From NCBI GenBank assembly GCA_009782265.1, contig WRJM01000002.1, positions 1 to 52,452 of the forward strand: DNA of 52,452 bases, given 5' to 3'. Below are positions 41,797-50,010 of this stretch, piece after piece (positions within the stretch are counted from its first letter, which is position 1; each line of letters opens with the position of its first letter). The translations under genes and the position numbers were made by a program. The notes below the pieces were generated by a model. It ran no database searches, was not told the DNA's origin, and saw only the letters and a list, made by a program, of their open reading frames with translations. Source of the stretch: Oscillospiraceae bacterium (GTDB lineage Bacteria; Bacillota; Clostridia; Oscillospirales; Ruminococcaceae).

Positions 41797-44769
41797 GTGG
41801 TTGCTATTTGCTTATCCTTTGCAAACATAACCGCTTTTGCCGCAGATGAAGACATGAAAGCCGTTTTGAAAGCATACTACGACAAATTTTCGTCATCGTG
41901 GATGGCTTCTTCGGCAGCTGACACCGCAATCGCCGGTTATCCCGAAAAGCTCGGCGGTTTAATGAGCTATGGTAACAAAGGAATACAAATTTTCCAAGAT
42001 GCTCATACGTACGCAGGACTTGTTCTTCAAAAGAACGAAGAATTAGTTGACGAAAGCGAATACACAGCTTCTTACTTAATGCTTAAAGACGCATTTGAAG
42101 ATAAGCTGGTTAAAAGGAGCAGAAAAGACCTTGAAGACCTTATCACTTCTGTAGCGCATATTCTCAGGGTTGACGCTAACGGAAACCAAAACGCGCTCAA
42201 CGCGGACAATGACCCAAAATACAACCGCGACGCTTTTGATAAGCTTGTAGGCGCGGAATGGGACGCAAAATCTTATTTACAGTCAGAGGGAACAGACACC
42301 CGCTATATCACCAACTTGTATGATGATTTAGACGCGGTTAAATCTCCCACTGAATTAGAAACAGTTACGAAAGCAATGTTCAGAGCGACTTTCAACGAAT
42401 ATTCAAAATTAGTCGAAACACGCGGAAAATACACAGACGAACGCCGCGGCGCTAACGGAGAATACTCGTGGGGTCAAACATGGTACGACATTGACTCCGC
42501 CGGTGGTCTTGACGGTGCGCGCGGAGCTAAATATGACACTTTCGAGCAGTACAGAGATTTAATAAACGCCCGTTCTTCCGAAAACACATCTATTAAAGAA
42601 TTTGTTGATGCTCGTAAAGACATGCAGACATGTATTGATAATGTTAAAGGTTTCACACCTGACGCAACCGGCGGTCTTGCATTATCAAGCACCCGTGCAA
42701 ATCTTGCAAATATCCATAACCAAATCGTATGGACATTAAACGTAAACGGTACACTTGCGGCTCAAAATTATAAGCTGAACGGTACTACCATTACCGGTGT
42801 AGACGACGGCGATAAAATAGACCCGACGCAAGGAACAGGACCTCTCACTGTGCTTTACGCACTAATCGCCGCAGACCTCGGAAAGAGTGTAAAAAACACT
42901 CCCGCAATAAGCGACCCTGCAATAGGTACCTGCCCGAACGCTTCAAGTACAACTATTGGAACAGGCTGTCACCTTGCCGCCGATTGTAATTCAACCCAAG
43001 GACCAAATATGAAACAATACTGCTCCCCTACGGGAATGACCAACCACAAAGACACTTGGACTTACGAATGTATTGGTGAAAATGTAACCTTGGTTGGTTG
43101 CGGTGTTGCTGGTTGTACAAACGAAACTGACACGAGCGCGACAGCGAGCGACCCTTGTGGAGGTACTGTTACCGTTACCGCCACTTGCGTCAATGCGAGT
43201 GCAAACTTTTGGGAACCCTGCGACCCTGCTGACGCGACGCACTGCGGCGCTGACAATACTGACGCCATCCACTGCGGCGGGCACGGCGATTTATCAATCG
43301 CGGCAGTAACAGACGGACTTTTCACAAGTGATAACAGAATCACAAACGGAAACGGTTTCACCGTATATTACAACACGCTTGTAAACAACGGAACAAACAA
43401 CTATATCTACCTCGGCGCTTTGAAATCTAACGCAAATGCCACCGAAAGAAAAGCTTACGAAGACAGCCTGACCGGTTTCTGGAAAGGCACAAGAACGCTG
43501 ACCTTTACAGCTAACGTAGACCTCGGAATGAGATTGGCACAGTTCGTAACTATCCTTCCCGACGGATATGCCTTTACAGCAGAAAAAGCGCAAGCGGAAG
43601 CTCCCGCAGCTTTTGACGGTGCGAACCCTGTAATCGTAAGCGGTATGGACGTAAACAGAAGATTTACAGCTTATAATAACCCTGTGGGCAACATAACGAA
43701 TGACGGACATAAAAGCCAAACCGATAAACCTTTAATTTCTTTCCTGCTTGACTTTTATGCGGACGCAATGGATAAAGACGCTTCCGACATTCTCATTGAT
43801 GAGGGTGTAGGTACCCCGAAATACTGGGATAAGGCTGTCACCGCATACAATGCACGTTACACAGGCGACCTCGGATTTTATGAACTTCCGACTTCTCCTC
43901 AATCTCAGGCACGTGAAAAATTAGCTTTTGCAGGACGTATTATTCTGTATACGATTAATGACTGCAAGCTTGAAGGAACAGGAAGCTGGAAAACTTTACT
44001 TGAGCTTAGGAATTTAATCGCCAGCGCACAGCTTGAGTATGAACGCGGCAAGGGTATTCCTTTCTTCGCACTCGGAACATTTGACGTTACGACTGCTTTA
44101 CTCGCTGCAACTGACGCGGCAATCGTTACAAGCAGAAATAACGAAAGAGACGGCGAAACTATAACCAACAGATGGAACGCTTTAAACACAGCTTTAGTTA
44201 AATATACAAAGACACTTAACGCGTTCCCTGTAAGCGTACAGGAAGCTTATGAACTGATTCAGGAAGCTTATGACGCGGAAGATGACGACCTTTTAGAACT
44301 CGCTGAAAAATTAGCGGCTACGATTCTTACCGTAGACCCTGACCAAACAGGACTTGTTTGGGAAGCAGGCGACATTCTCCTCAACGGACGTTTCTACAAG
44401 GGCGGATTAACGACAACAGATTTCCCTGCTGTTACTGCAACTGATTACACTAAGATTAGTAGCGGAAACATCACAGACATTGAGGGCACACTCGCGGCTT
44501 ATAACGCTTACAATGCGCTTAATACGGCACTTAATCCCCCCGAACCTGAAAAACCTGACTTCCTCCTCGGCGACGTAGACGGCGACGGCAAAGTTACCGC
44601 AACAGACGCACTTTGGATTCTCCAGTATGTAGTAGGTTCAAGAGAATTCGACGAAGACCAGGAAGCGGCGGCTGACGTAAACGAAGACGGCGAAATTAAT
44701 GCAACAGACGCACTTTGGGTTCTGCAACTCGTTGTCGGCACAAGAGAATCTTTAGGCAAAGCAGACTAA
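41797..44769 (+). CDS. Large secreted protein with C-terminal type I dockerin; start codon damaged
   Basis: 990 residues from GTG 41797. Upstream codons AAA AGA ATT CTA TCT GTA TTT TTA (from 41773) continue a perfect signal peptide (KRILSVFLVVAICLSF...AFAA), but the codon before AAA is TAG, where ATG would be expected, and there is no ribosome site. The mature part is mostly helical (about 20-370) with a Cys-rich segment (about 378-500; at least 14 Cys) and no recognised enzyme domain. The C-terminus (about 925-985) is a clear dockerin: DVDGDGKVTATDALWILQYV and DVNEDGEINATDALWVLQLV. The next gene encodes a cohesin-like anchored protein. Probably a structural or adhesive cellulosome-type component. 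Confidence 0.8.
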   Translation: MVAICLSFANITAFAADEDMKAVLKAYYDKFSSSWMASSAADTAIAGYPEKLGGLMSYGNKGIQIFQDAHTYAGLVLQKNEELVDESEYTASYLMLKDAFEDKLVKRSRKDLEDLITSVAHILRVDANGNQNALNADNDPKYNRDAFDKLVGAEWDAKSYLQSEGTDTRYITNLYDDLDAVKSPTELETVTKAMFRATFNEYSKLVETRGKYTDERRGANGEYSWGQTWYDIDSAGGLDGARGAKYDTFEQYRDLINARSSENTSIKEFVDARKDMQTCIDNVKGFTPDATGGLALSSTRANLANIHNQIVWTLNVNGTLAAQNYKLNGTTITGVDDGDKIDPTQGTGPLTVLYALIAADLGKSVKNTPAISDPAIGTCPNASSTTIGTGCHLAADCNSTQGPNMKQYCSPTGMTNHKDTWTYECIGENVTLVGCGVAGCTNETDTSATASDPCGGTVTVTATCVNASANFWEPCDPADATHCGADNTDAIHCGGHGDLSIAAVTDGLFTSDNRITNGNGFTVYYNTLVNNGTNNYIYLGALKSNANATERKAYEDSLTGFWKGTRTLTFTANVDLGMRLAQFVTILPDGYAFTAEKAQAEAPAAFDGANPVIVSGMDVNRRFTAYNNPVGNITNDGHKSQTDKPLISFLLDFYADAMDKDASDILIDEGVGTPKYWDKAVTAYNARYTGDLGFYELPTSPQSQAREKLAFAGRIILYTINDCKLEGTGSWKTLLELRNLIASAQLEYERGKGIPFFALGTFDVTTALLAATDAAIVTSRNNERDGETITNRWNALNTALVKYTKTLNAFPVSVQEAYELIQEAYDAEDDDLLELAEKLAATILTVDPDQTGLVWEAGDILLNGRFYKGGLTTTDFPAVTATDYTKISSGNITDIEGTLAAYNAYNALNTALNPPEPEKPDFLLGDVDGDGKVTATDALWILQYVVGSREFDEDQEAAADVNEDGEINATDALWVLQLVVGTRESLGKAD

Positions 44770-44873
44770 TCCTAAACTAACAAAAATCTAAGAACAATCA
44801 AAAAAATTCCGAGCGGGGCGCTCGTCAAGAGTGCCCCGTAATCAGGAAAAAATACTTTGGAGGTATTTAAACA

Positions 44874-45569
44874 ATGAAGAAAATTTTATCAATTTTGGTA
44901 ATCGTGGCTTTAGCGGCTATGTTTACAATCAGCGTTTCCGCACTTACATCTGATGTGGAAGTAGACGGCGATACAGTAAAAGTTTACTTTTACGCTGATG
45001 AAGACGGCGACATCTCAGGTTCTTTTGAAGTTGCTTACGGCGACGGACTTGCATTTGATTTCGTTGACACTAACAGCCGTGCAGGCGACCCCGGCATGAA
45101 CCTTTGGGCTTTCAATGAAGCAACCGGACTTCTTGCAGTAGCAGGAACGGGCTTTGAAGAAGGCGACCTTTTAGCAACATTTGAACTTGAAATTATCGAC
45201 GCTGACGGCGACATTTTCATCTCTTTCGTAGGTTTAGACGGCAATTTTGACGGCATTGAAATCGAATACGACGAAAAAGACATAGACCTCGAACCCGGCG
45301 AATTAGTTGACCCCGGAACAACTGACCCCGGAACAACCGACCCCGGAACAACTGACCCCGGAACAACGCCCGAAATCGAAGACGACTGCGAATGTGAACT
45401 CTGCGACACATGCGGCGGATGCATTGACGCTGATTGCGATTGCACAGCAGCAGGTCACTTCATTTGCGAATTCGGCGGAGACCACAACCCTCCTTCCGGC
45501 GTAGTATTTGCTGTAATCCCTGCACTTATGGCAGCAGGCGCGGCAGTAGTTACCCGTAAAAGAAAGTAA
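44874..45569 (+). CDS. Cohesin-like surface-anchored protein
   Basis: 231 residues, ATG 44874 after TTGGAGGTATTTAAAC. Signal peptide (1-24), then a ~120-residue beta-sandwich resembling a cohesin (GSFEVAYGDGLAFDFVD, GDLLATFELEI, ISFVGLDGNFDG). Four PGTTD repeats (about 142-160) and a Cys cluster (CECELCDTCGGCIDADCDC) follow, with a C-terminal NPPSG-like motif, hydrophobic helix and RKRK tail that would anchor it to membrane or wall. It lies 100 bases downstream of the dockerin protein gene, making them a plausible binding pair. Cohesin identity is by pattern only. Confidence 0.6.
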   Translation: MKKILSILVIVALAAMFTISVSALTSDVEVDGDTVKVYFYADEDGDISGSFEVAYGDGLAFDFVDTNSRAGDPGMNLWAFNEATGLLAVAGTGFEEGDLLATFELEIIDADGDIFISFVGLDGNFDGIEIEYDEKDIDLEPGELVDPGTTDPGTTDPGTTDPGTTPEIEDDCECELCDTCGGCIDADCDCTAAGHFICEFGGDHNPPSGVVFAVIPALMAAGAAVVTRKRK

Positions 45570-45597
45570 TTTAAACAATCGTTTGAATTTACACATA

Positions 45598-45628
45598 AAG
45601 AACCCCCTTTAAAGGGGGTTCTTTTTTG
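45598..45628 (+). terminator. Strong rho-independent terminator
   Basis: AAGAACCCCCTTT/AAAGGGGGTTCTT perfect 13-base stem followed by TTTTT. Confidence 0.9.
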
Positions 45629-45756
45629 TTTAATTATTCTCTTTGCTTTATGATTATCGCGCCGCTTATGGCAATTACTGCCGCCGGCAGAAGTGGTAAA
45701 CCTCATAAACGGTCAGGCACGGAAACCCGACCCTATTGAAAATACGGGTTTATTTT

Positions 45757-45860
45757 ATACTAATACCGATTATAAAAGCTCTTAAAAATTTGTACAAAAA
45801 GCTTACGTTTATGGGTTTTTGTGCGGATTTTTCAGAAAGCTTTTAATGAGGGATTAGTAT
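45757..45860 (+). mobile_element. MITE-like element, full copy E, at the 3' end of the dpaB fragment
   Basis: 104 bp, ATACTAATACCG ... GGGATTAGTAT. On the minus strand the dpaB 3' half runs into its terminal repeat, so the last codons and the stop of that frame are MITE sequence. Confidence 0.85.
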
Positions 45861-46119
45861 TAATATAGGCTCAATCTGCCGTCCTTCAAGTGCCGCGTTC
45901 ACTGTTTCCGGCACAAGCGAAAAATCGCAGACGAGCGATGTAGGCTTCTGTTCATAATCGTCTTGCTTAAAAGGGACAAAGTAATAAGGTTTATAATTCA
46001 TCAGCGCACCTATATTCTTCGCTGAACCCGCAAGCGCATCGTTCGTGGCGATACAAAGAACAACAGGGCGGTTGTTACGGATATGGGATTTTACTGCCAT
46101 GGTGACGGGGGTATCGGTA
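45843..46119 (-). CDS. dpaB: Dipicolinate synthase subunit B, 3' half (inverted, interrupted)
   Basis: From the shared site at 46119 the minus strand encodes TDTPVTMAVKSHIRNN and continues ALAGSAKNIGALMNYKPYYFVPFKQDD, KPTSLVCDF and PETVNAALEGRQIEPIL, the complete C-terminal part of DpaB. The first in-frame Met is at 46100, but it lies inside the conserved ITDTPVxM motif, so this is not a real start. Joined to the half at 36757, it gives about 195 residues, the normal DpaB length, with no gap or duplication. The last ~6 codons come from MITE copy E. Confidence 0.93.
46111..46119. other. Right recombination site (attR-like)
   Basis: GTATCGGTA, the inverse of TACCGATAC at 37074. The left flank is dpaB sequence; the right flank leads into GC-rich hairpins (about 46141-46190) and the recombinase stop at 46208. 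Confidence 0.75.
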
Positions 46120-46207
46120 GGTAGATTGCGGAAACAAAATCCCGCCGGAGTGCATCCGGAGGAAATTCACCGCTTTCGCGGCGGAGGGAGCGTATTCCGA
46201 TGCTGTA

Positions 46208-47860
46208 TTAAACCGCTCCCATGAGAAAAATATGTGCTTCCTCCCCGTCCCATTCAATCCGCTCTATACAGCGTTTTATGAAATTTCGCTTATTAATGAC
46301 CGATAACTCTCCGGCGTTTTCTTTAAGGTATCGTAAGCCCTTTTCGATTTCAAAAACCGCAGTGCCTGCGGACGCAAGACCGCCTTCGGAGGCGTTTCTC
46401 TCCATTAAATTCAATTCAACCGTTAGTTCTTTTATTTGGGAGCTTAATTGTGAAATTTCAATATTAATTCGTTTGTGGGTTTCGTCATCAACTCCCTTTG
46501 ATAAAGCATTAATCAGCTTTTGGATTGAAGTTTCTTTCTCGGTGATTCGCTTATTAATCGCGGAGCAGTTCTCCGAAAAGACGGTGTTGATGTCGTTGAT
46601 TTTCTTCCGAAGCTCTTCTAACTGAGCGTTTACTGCCGATTTAGGGACATCATAATTAAGTAATAAGCCAAAGATTTTTTCGTCGATTAAAAGCCCGTTC
46701 AGGTTTTCACAACCGCACAATTGCTTTTTACTTCGTTCCTTGTTTTCGCACATGTATGAAAAAGAACGTGTTTCAAGGGAAGAAATTTTGCCGTCGGCGG
46801 TTCGCCGGTGGTATTTAGGGCGCATATAAGCACCGCATTTGCATTTAATTACCCCCGACAACAGAGCGGTGGAGTTATAAACCTTTCTGAAACCTTTCCG
46901 AGCGTTGGTTTGGAGGATTTCCTGAATCTCGACCCATTGCTTTCCTGAAACGATACCTTTGTGCTTTCCTATGGTGACAATCCACTTGTCCATAGGGTTT
47001 TTATTTCTCTGCTTGTCCCCCTGCGTCTTATTATAAACGATAAAAGCGGATTTTCCATCGGCTTCCGAATCGTCACAGCATAAATCGCTGCCGTTTGACA
47101 GGAAATAATGATAAGATTCTTTGTCGGCAATGCAGTAGACAGGATTCCCGAGAATCTGTCTTATTGTGGCAGATGTAAATTTTTTGCCTTTTTTTGAAGT
47201 TATACCGCTATTGAGCAGGTATGTTTCAAGTTTATTAAGACTCTCAAATTCTAAAAATTTATTAAATATAGCCTGAACAGTCGGGAATTCTTCTTTGTTT
47301 ACTTCAAGACGATAAGAAGTGCGCACCTTATCGCCCATATCACCCAAACAAATAACTTCGTCTTTAACCGAATCATACCCGGTCGGGGTTGTCCCGCCGA
47401 GCCAGCGTCCTGTTCGTGCAAGCATGTGCATATTATCCCTGACGCGCTCGGCAATGGTTTCGCGTTCAAGCTGGGCGAATACCGAAGCGATGTACATCAT
47501 CGCCCTGCCCATCGGGTTAGATGTGTCGAACTGCTCTTTTATACAGATAAATGATATATCTTTGACGTTCAGCTCTTCTATAAGCGTTGAAAAATCGCTG
47601 ACGTTTCTGCTGATTCGGTCAAGGCGGTAAACGACGATATAATCGAATTTTCGGTCGGCGTTGTCCTTCATCATTTGGATGAAACGCGGGCGGTTCATAT
47701 CCTTGGCGGAGAAGCCTTCGTCCTCGTAGATTGAAATGTCCGCTTCTTCAACATCTTGGAAATGCTTTTTAATGTAATCGGTACACATTTCAATTTGATT
47801 ATCGATTGATTCGCCCTTGCCGGTGAACTTGGATTTACGCGAGTAGATAGCAAACCTCAT
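46208..47860 (-). CDS. Large serine recombinase
   Basis: 550 residues, TndX/TnpX-like. Catalytic resolvase domain with Ser7 (AIYSRKS), the YRLDRISRN motif (about 79-87) and FAQLERE (about 129-135). It continues through a recombinase domain (about 165-270), a zinc ribbon (CKCGAYMRP about 343, then a CGC pair about 384) and a coiled coil (about 405-480). Such enzymes join attP and attB through a 2-bp crossover and need a directionality factor for the reverse reaction. The gene ends about 90 bases from the right dpaB break, the usual place for the integrase of an element inserted in a gene. It is the best candidate for cutting and rejoining dpaB. Confidence 0.93.
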   Translation of the reverse strand: MRFAIYSRKSKFTGKGESIDNQIEMCTDYIKKHFQDVEEADISIYEDEGFSAKDMNRPRFIQMMKDNADRKFDYIVVYRLDRISRNVSDFSTLIEELNVKDISFICIKEQFDTSNPMGRAMMYIASVFAQLERETIAERVRDNMHMLARTGRWLGGTTPTGYDSVKDEVICLGDMGDKVRTSYRLEVNKEEFPTVQAIFNKFLEFESLNKLETYLLNSGITSKKGKKFTSATIRQILGNPVYCIADKESYHYFLSNGSDLCCDDSEADGKSAFIVYNKTQGDKQRNKNPMDKWIVTIGKHKGIVSGKQWVEIQEILQTNARKGFRKVYNSTALLSGVIKCKCGAYMRPKYHRRTADGKISSLETRSFSYMCENKERSKKQLCGCENLNGLLIDEKIFGLLLNYDVPKSAVNAQLEELRKKINDINTVFSENCSAINKRITEKETSIQKLINALSKGVDDETHKRINIEISQLSSQIKELTVELNLMERNASEGGLASAGTAVFEIEKGLRYLKENAGELSVINKRNFIKRCIERIEWDGEEAHIFLMGAV

Positions 47861-47965
47861 TTAAACAGTCCTTTCTGTATTCAATCACCGTATATAAATT
47901 TCACCCTCATTTTACTTTTACATTATAATATCACTTTGTATCATTGTTGTCAAGTGAAAAGATAA

Positions 47966-48091
47966 TTATTTCGGTTTGGTCAAGAGGGCTTCAATAAGCC
48001 TGATTAATTCTTCGCTTAATACAGATGTAAACTTGTCTGCGTTTTCAGGTTTTGGTTTATGTATAATAATATTAATATCTTTTTTTCGCAT
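47966..48091 (-). CDS. 41-residue protein upstream of the recombinase
   Basis: ATG 48091 with GGGGGAGGG about 9 bases upstream. The product begins MRKKDINIIIHKPKP and ends in an amphipathic helix (SEELIRLIEALLTK). Small ORFs of this kind are common next to large serine recombinases in clostridial elements. A directionality factor or regulator is possible; no proof is visible. Confidence 0.5.
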   Translation of the reverse strand: MRKKDINIIIHKPKPENADKFTSVLSEELIRLIEALLTKPK

Positions 48092-48171
48092 TATAAAAGC
48101 CCTCCCCCTTAATCATTTTATTGTATGTTTAAGTGATAATATACCTTTGTATGATTATAAAAATACTTTTA

Positions 48172-48520
48172 TTACCCGATTTCGAGCTCTTGTTTCTTTT
48201 CGTGAAGGAACTCTTTCCCCTTTTCAATTTCTTTATTACGCTCAGTAATCGCCCTGTTTTCATTACCGCGCTCAGTCGGTATTCCTTTGCGTTCAAGCGC
48301 CGTTATATTTTTTCCCAGATGCTTAGTCGGTATCCGTTCAGCCGCACACTCCATATCCTGAATCTTATAGCTCTCATGTGAAAACCTTTCAGGCAATCCT
48401 TTTCTTTCAAACTCGCGGTTTAAGCTATCAGCCCATTTTTCGCGCCATAAAGTAACATTCTCTCGTTTGTCCAAATCACGGTTCTTTGCCTTAAACCCCT
48501 CACTGTCTACATTCCACTTG
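48172..48520 (-). pseudogene. MobA/MobL-type relaxase, C-terminal fragment
   Basis: The frame encodes NVDSEGFKAKNRDLDKRENVTLWREKW, NREFERKGLPERFSHESY, ERIPTKHLG, ALERKGIPTERGNENR: the segment following the catalytic domain of MobL-type relaxases. The catalytic N-terminal part (Tyr and His triad) is absent because the reading frame joins a truncated coupling-protein gene near 48515. A remnant of conjugative DNA processing. Confidence 0.7.
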
Positions 48521-49300
48521 AAGTTTTATGCTTAGAGCCATTTTATTATCAGAAAAATCTTTTATTTCTATAAGTTGGCTCATATAAATTTTTGCTGTTT
48601 CATCTTTATCATCAACAATATTCTTCATTAACACCGCAAGCGGCGTTGTTTGGATTTTATTCAGTGAATCGATGAAACCAGAATCGGTATTATAATAGTA
48701 AATAAGCGCGCCTGTAAGGATGTTTTGTGCTGATTCTATCCAAAATTCGTTTTCTCCGTTTTTGTCCGGCGGCATTGGTATTAATATATGTACCAACTCT
48801 TTTATCATCGGTATAACATATTCATCGGGAGCTTGCCGAATCATATAAAACGGGTCATATGTAAAGACATTTTCTGCTCCGTTCATAAAATTCAATACTT
48901 TGAAAGGACGCTTTGACCTTTCCAACGACTTATAATATTTCTCTGCGGAACCTTCCAAATCGATTACAACCATTGTATCCCGCCACGTTTCCATGGTCGG
49001 ATTGACAAAACAGGTTGATTTTCCGTCTCCGGTTCTTCCGAGAACGCAGATGTTTCCGTTCTGTGTTGATGATTTCAATACTTTTTCGTAATACTTCTCA
49101 CCTAAGTAGAAACCCTCATCGGACGAAAGAACAGCCCACGGGACATTGTTGCCTTTTCTTATGTCGCGCTGGTCTTGAAGCGATTGTTTTTGCGGATTTT
49201 TTCCTCTTAATTTTTTAGTTTTTCTGAAGATTATTGCACCGTTATTTATTATATCAAGAAAGACGCCTGAAATATTTTCAAAATCTTTTAGTTTTCCCAT
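48500..49300 (-). pseudogene. TraG/VirD4 coupling protein, N-terminal fragment
   Basis: 266 residues, about half of a type IV coupling ATPase. Walker A GRTGDGKST (about 88-96), VVIDLEGSAEKYYKS (about 111-125; Walker B-like), then FTYDPFYMIRQAPDE and WIESAQNILTGALIYYY, all TraG-like. It ends abruptly after KMALSIKLQ, running into relaxase sequence in another frame, so a deletion fused the two genes. ATG 49300 lacks a strong site. Marks a decayed integrative conjugative element. Confidence 0.75.
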
Positions 49301-49342
49301 GATTTTTTTCCTTTGTATTTTTTGGGGGGGTGCGGGGGCAGC

Positions 49343-49510
49343 TTATTCGCTGCCCTCCAAAAGATTTACCATGATGCAAACCGCAGTAATCACGTTTACC
49401 GCAATACATGTCGCAGTTTTTACGTTCTTCAGAAGTTTTTTTGTTTTCTTTTTCTTCTTTTTAGATTTTTCTTCATGGGTATCCTTGTTTTTACCTTCGT
49501 GTTTATCCAT
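49343..49510 (-). CDS. 55-residue Lys-rich small membrane protein
   Basis: ATG 49510 with AAAGGAGG 10 bases upstream. A charged Lys/Glu N-terminus (1-25, including a run of Lys) is followed by one hydrophobic segment (about 31-50) and LLEGSE. Small membrane ORFs like this are frequent in clostridial conjugative elements. Function unknown. Confidence 0.6.
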   Translation of the reverse strand: MDKHEGKNKDTHEEKSKKKKKKTKKLLKNVKTATCIAVNVITAVCIMVNLLEGSE

Positions 49511-49589
49511 TATTGCTAACCTCCTTTCAACTTAGGCGGTGTCGGGGGCTTGTGACCCGTTCTGCCGCATTACCAAGGCATTTGCCCTG

Positions 49590-49794
49590 TCACTCTACGT
49601 TATTTCTTTTTGCTTTTGGCGGTGCTAAAATTAAAATTTCATTGCAATTATTACAACTAAAATTTACATCACGTGTTACGCGTACGCTGGCTTCGCATGA
49701 GGGGTAAAAATTCAGCATTGAATTTTGAGTGCAAATCCTCAAGACCGCTTATAACGGGAGCGAGGCTGATTTCGGTATTGGCTAATTCTTTCAT
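49590..49794 (-). pseudogene. Small zinc-ribbon protein with a frameshift
   Basis: ATG 49794 follows AGAGGAATTT. About 31 codons run MKELANTEISLAPVISGLED... to EFLP. In the +1-shifted frame the sequence continues SCEASVRVTRDVNFSCNNCNE to a stop at 49590, giving a Cys-x(n)-CxxC zinc ribbon. The shift falls at a run of five A on the plus strand (49706-49710), so it is either a point deletion/insertion or a sequencing error. The intact form would be a ~67-residue element-encoded protein. Confidence 0.5.
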
Positions 49795-49828
49795 AAAAAT
49801 TCCTCTTTTTTATTATTTGTTAAAATCC

Positions 49829-49856
49829 TTGACAAGAAAATTTAAAGTGTTATAAT
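49829..49856 (+). promoter_or_regulatory. Strong sigma-70 promoter
   Basis: TTGACA (49829-49834), a 16-base spacer, TATAAT (49851-49856), reading toward the AT-rich genes at 50011. Confidence 0.75.
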
Positions 49857-49937
49857 AAAAATAATGTTAAAAATATTTCGTTATAATTTTTAAATATGAT
49901 ATGATTATGAAGTACATAAAGTATAACGTCAATACTT

Positions 49938-49982
49938 TTTTTAGTAAGTAAAAATATTTTTACTTTTTTTACTTACTAAAAA
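49938..49982. promoter_or_regulatory. Nested palindrome in the leader of the 50011 gene
   Basis: Perfect 17-base arms TTTTTAGTAAGTAAAAA (49938-49954) and TTTTTACTTACTAAAAA (49966-49982). The left arm also takes part in a smaller palindrome, GTAAAAATATTTTTAC. It could form alternative hairpins or an operator, about 80 bases after the promoter and 28 before the start codon. Confidence 0.6.
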
Positions 49983-50010
49983 TAAATAAATTATACAAAA
50001 AAGGTACATA

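Noticed and set aside
45640-45756. A possible riboswitch-like structured region after the cohesin-like gene
   Set aside because: Only a simple AAACCCG/CGGGTTT hairpin is convincing. Conserved riboswitch core motifs are not present and no suitable downstream gene follows.
46075-46257. A minus-strand frame spanning the right recombination site
   Set aside because: It is a shadow of the recombinase end and intergenic DNA. The DpaB frame through the site is the meaningful one.
49540-49600. A tRNA-like stretch with GGGTCACAAGCCCCC on the minus strand
   Set aside because: No acceptor stem or anticodon arm can be drawn; more likely a decayed coding remnant of the element.
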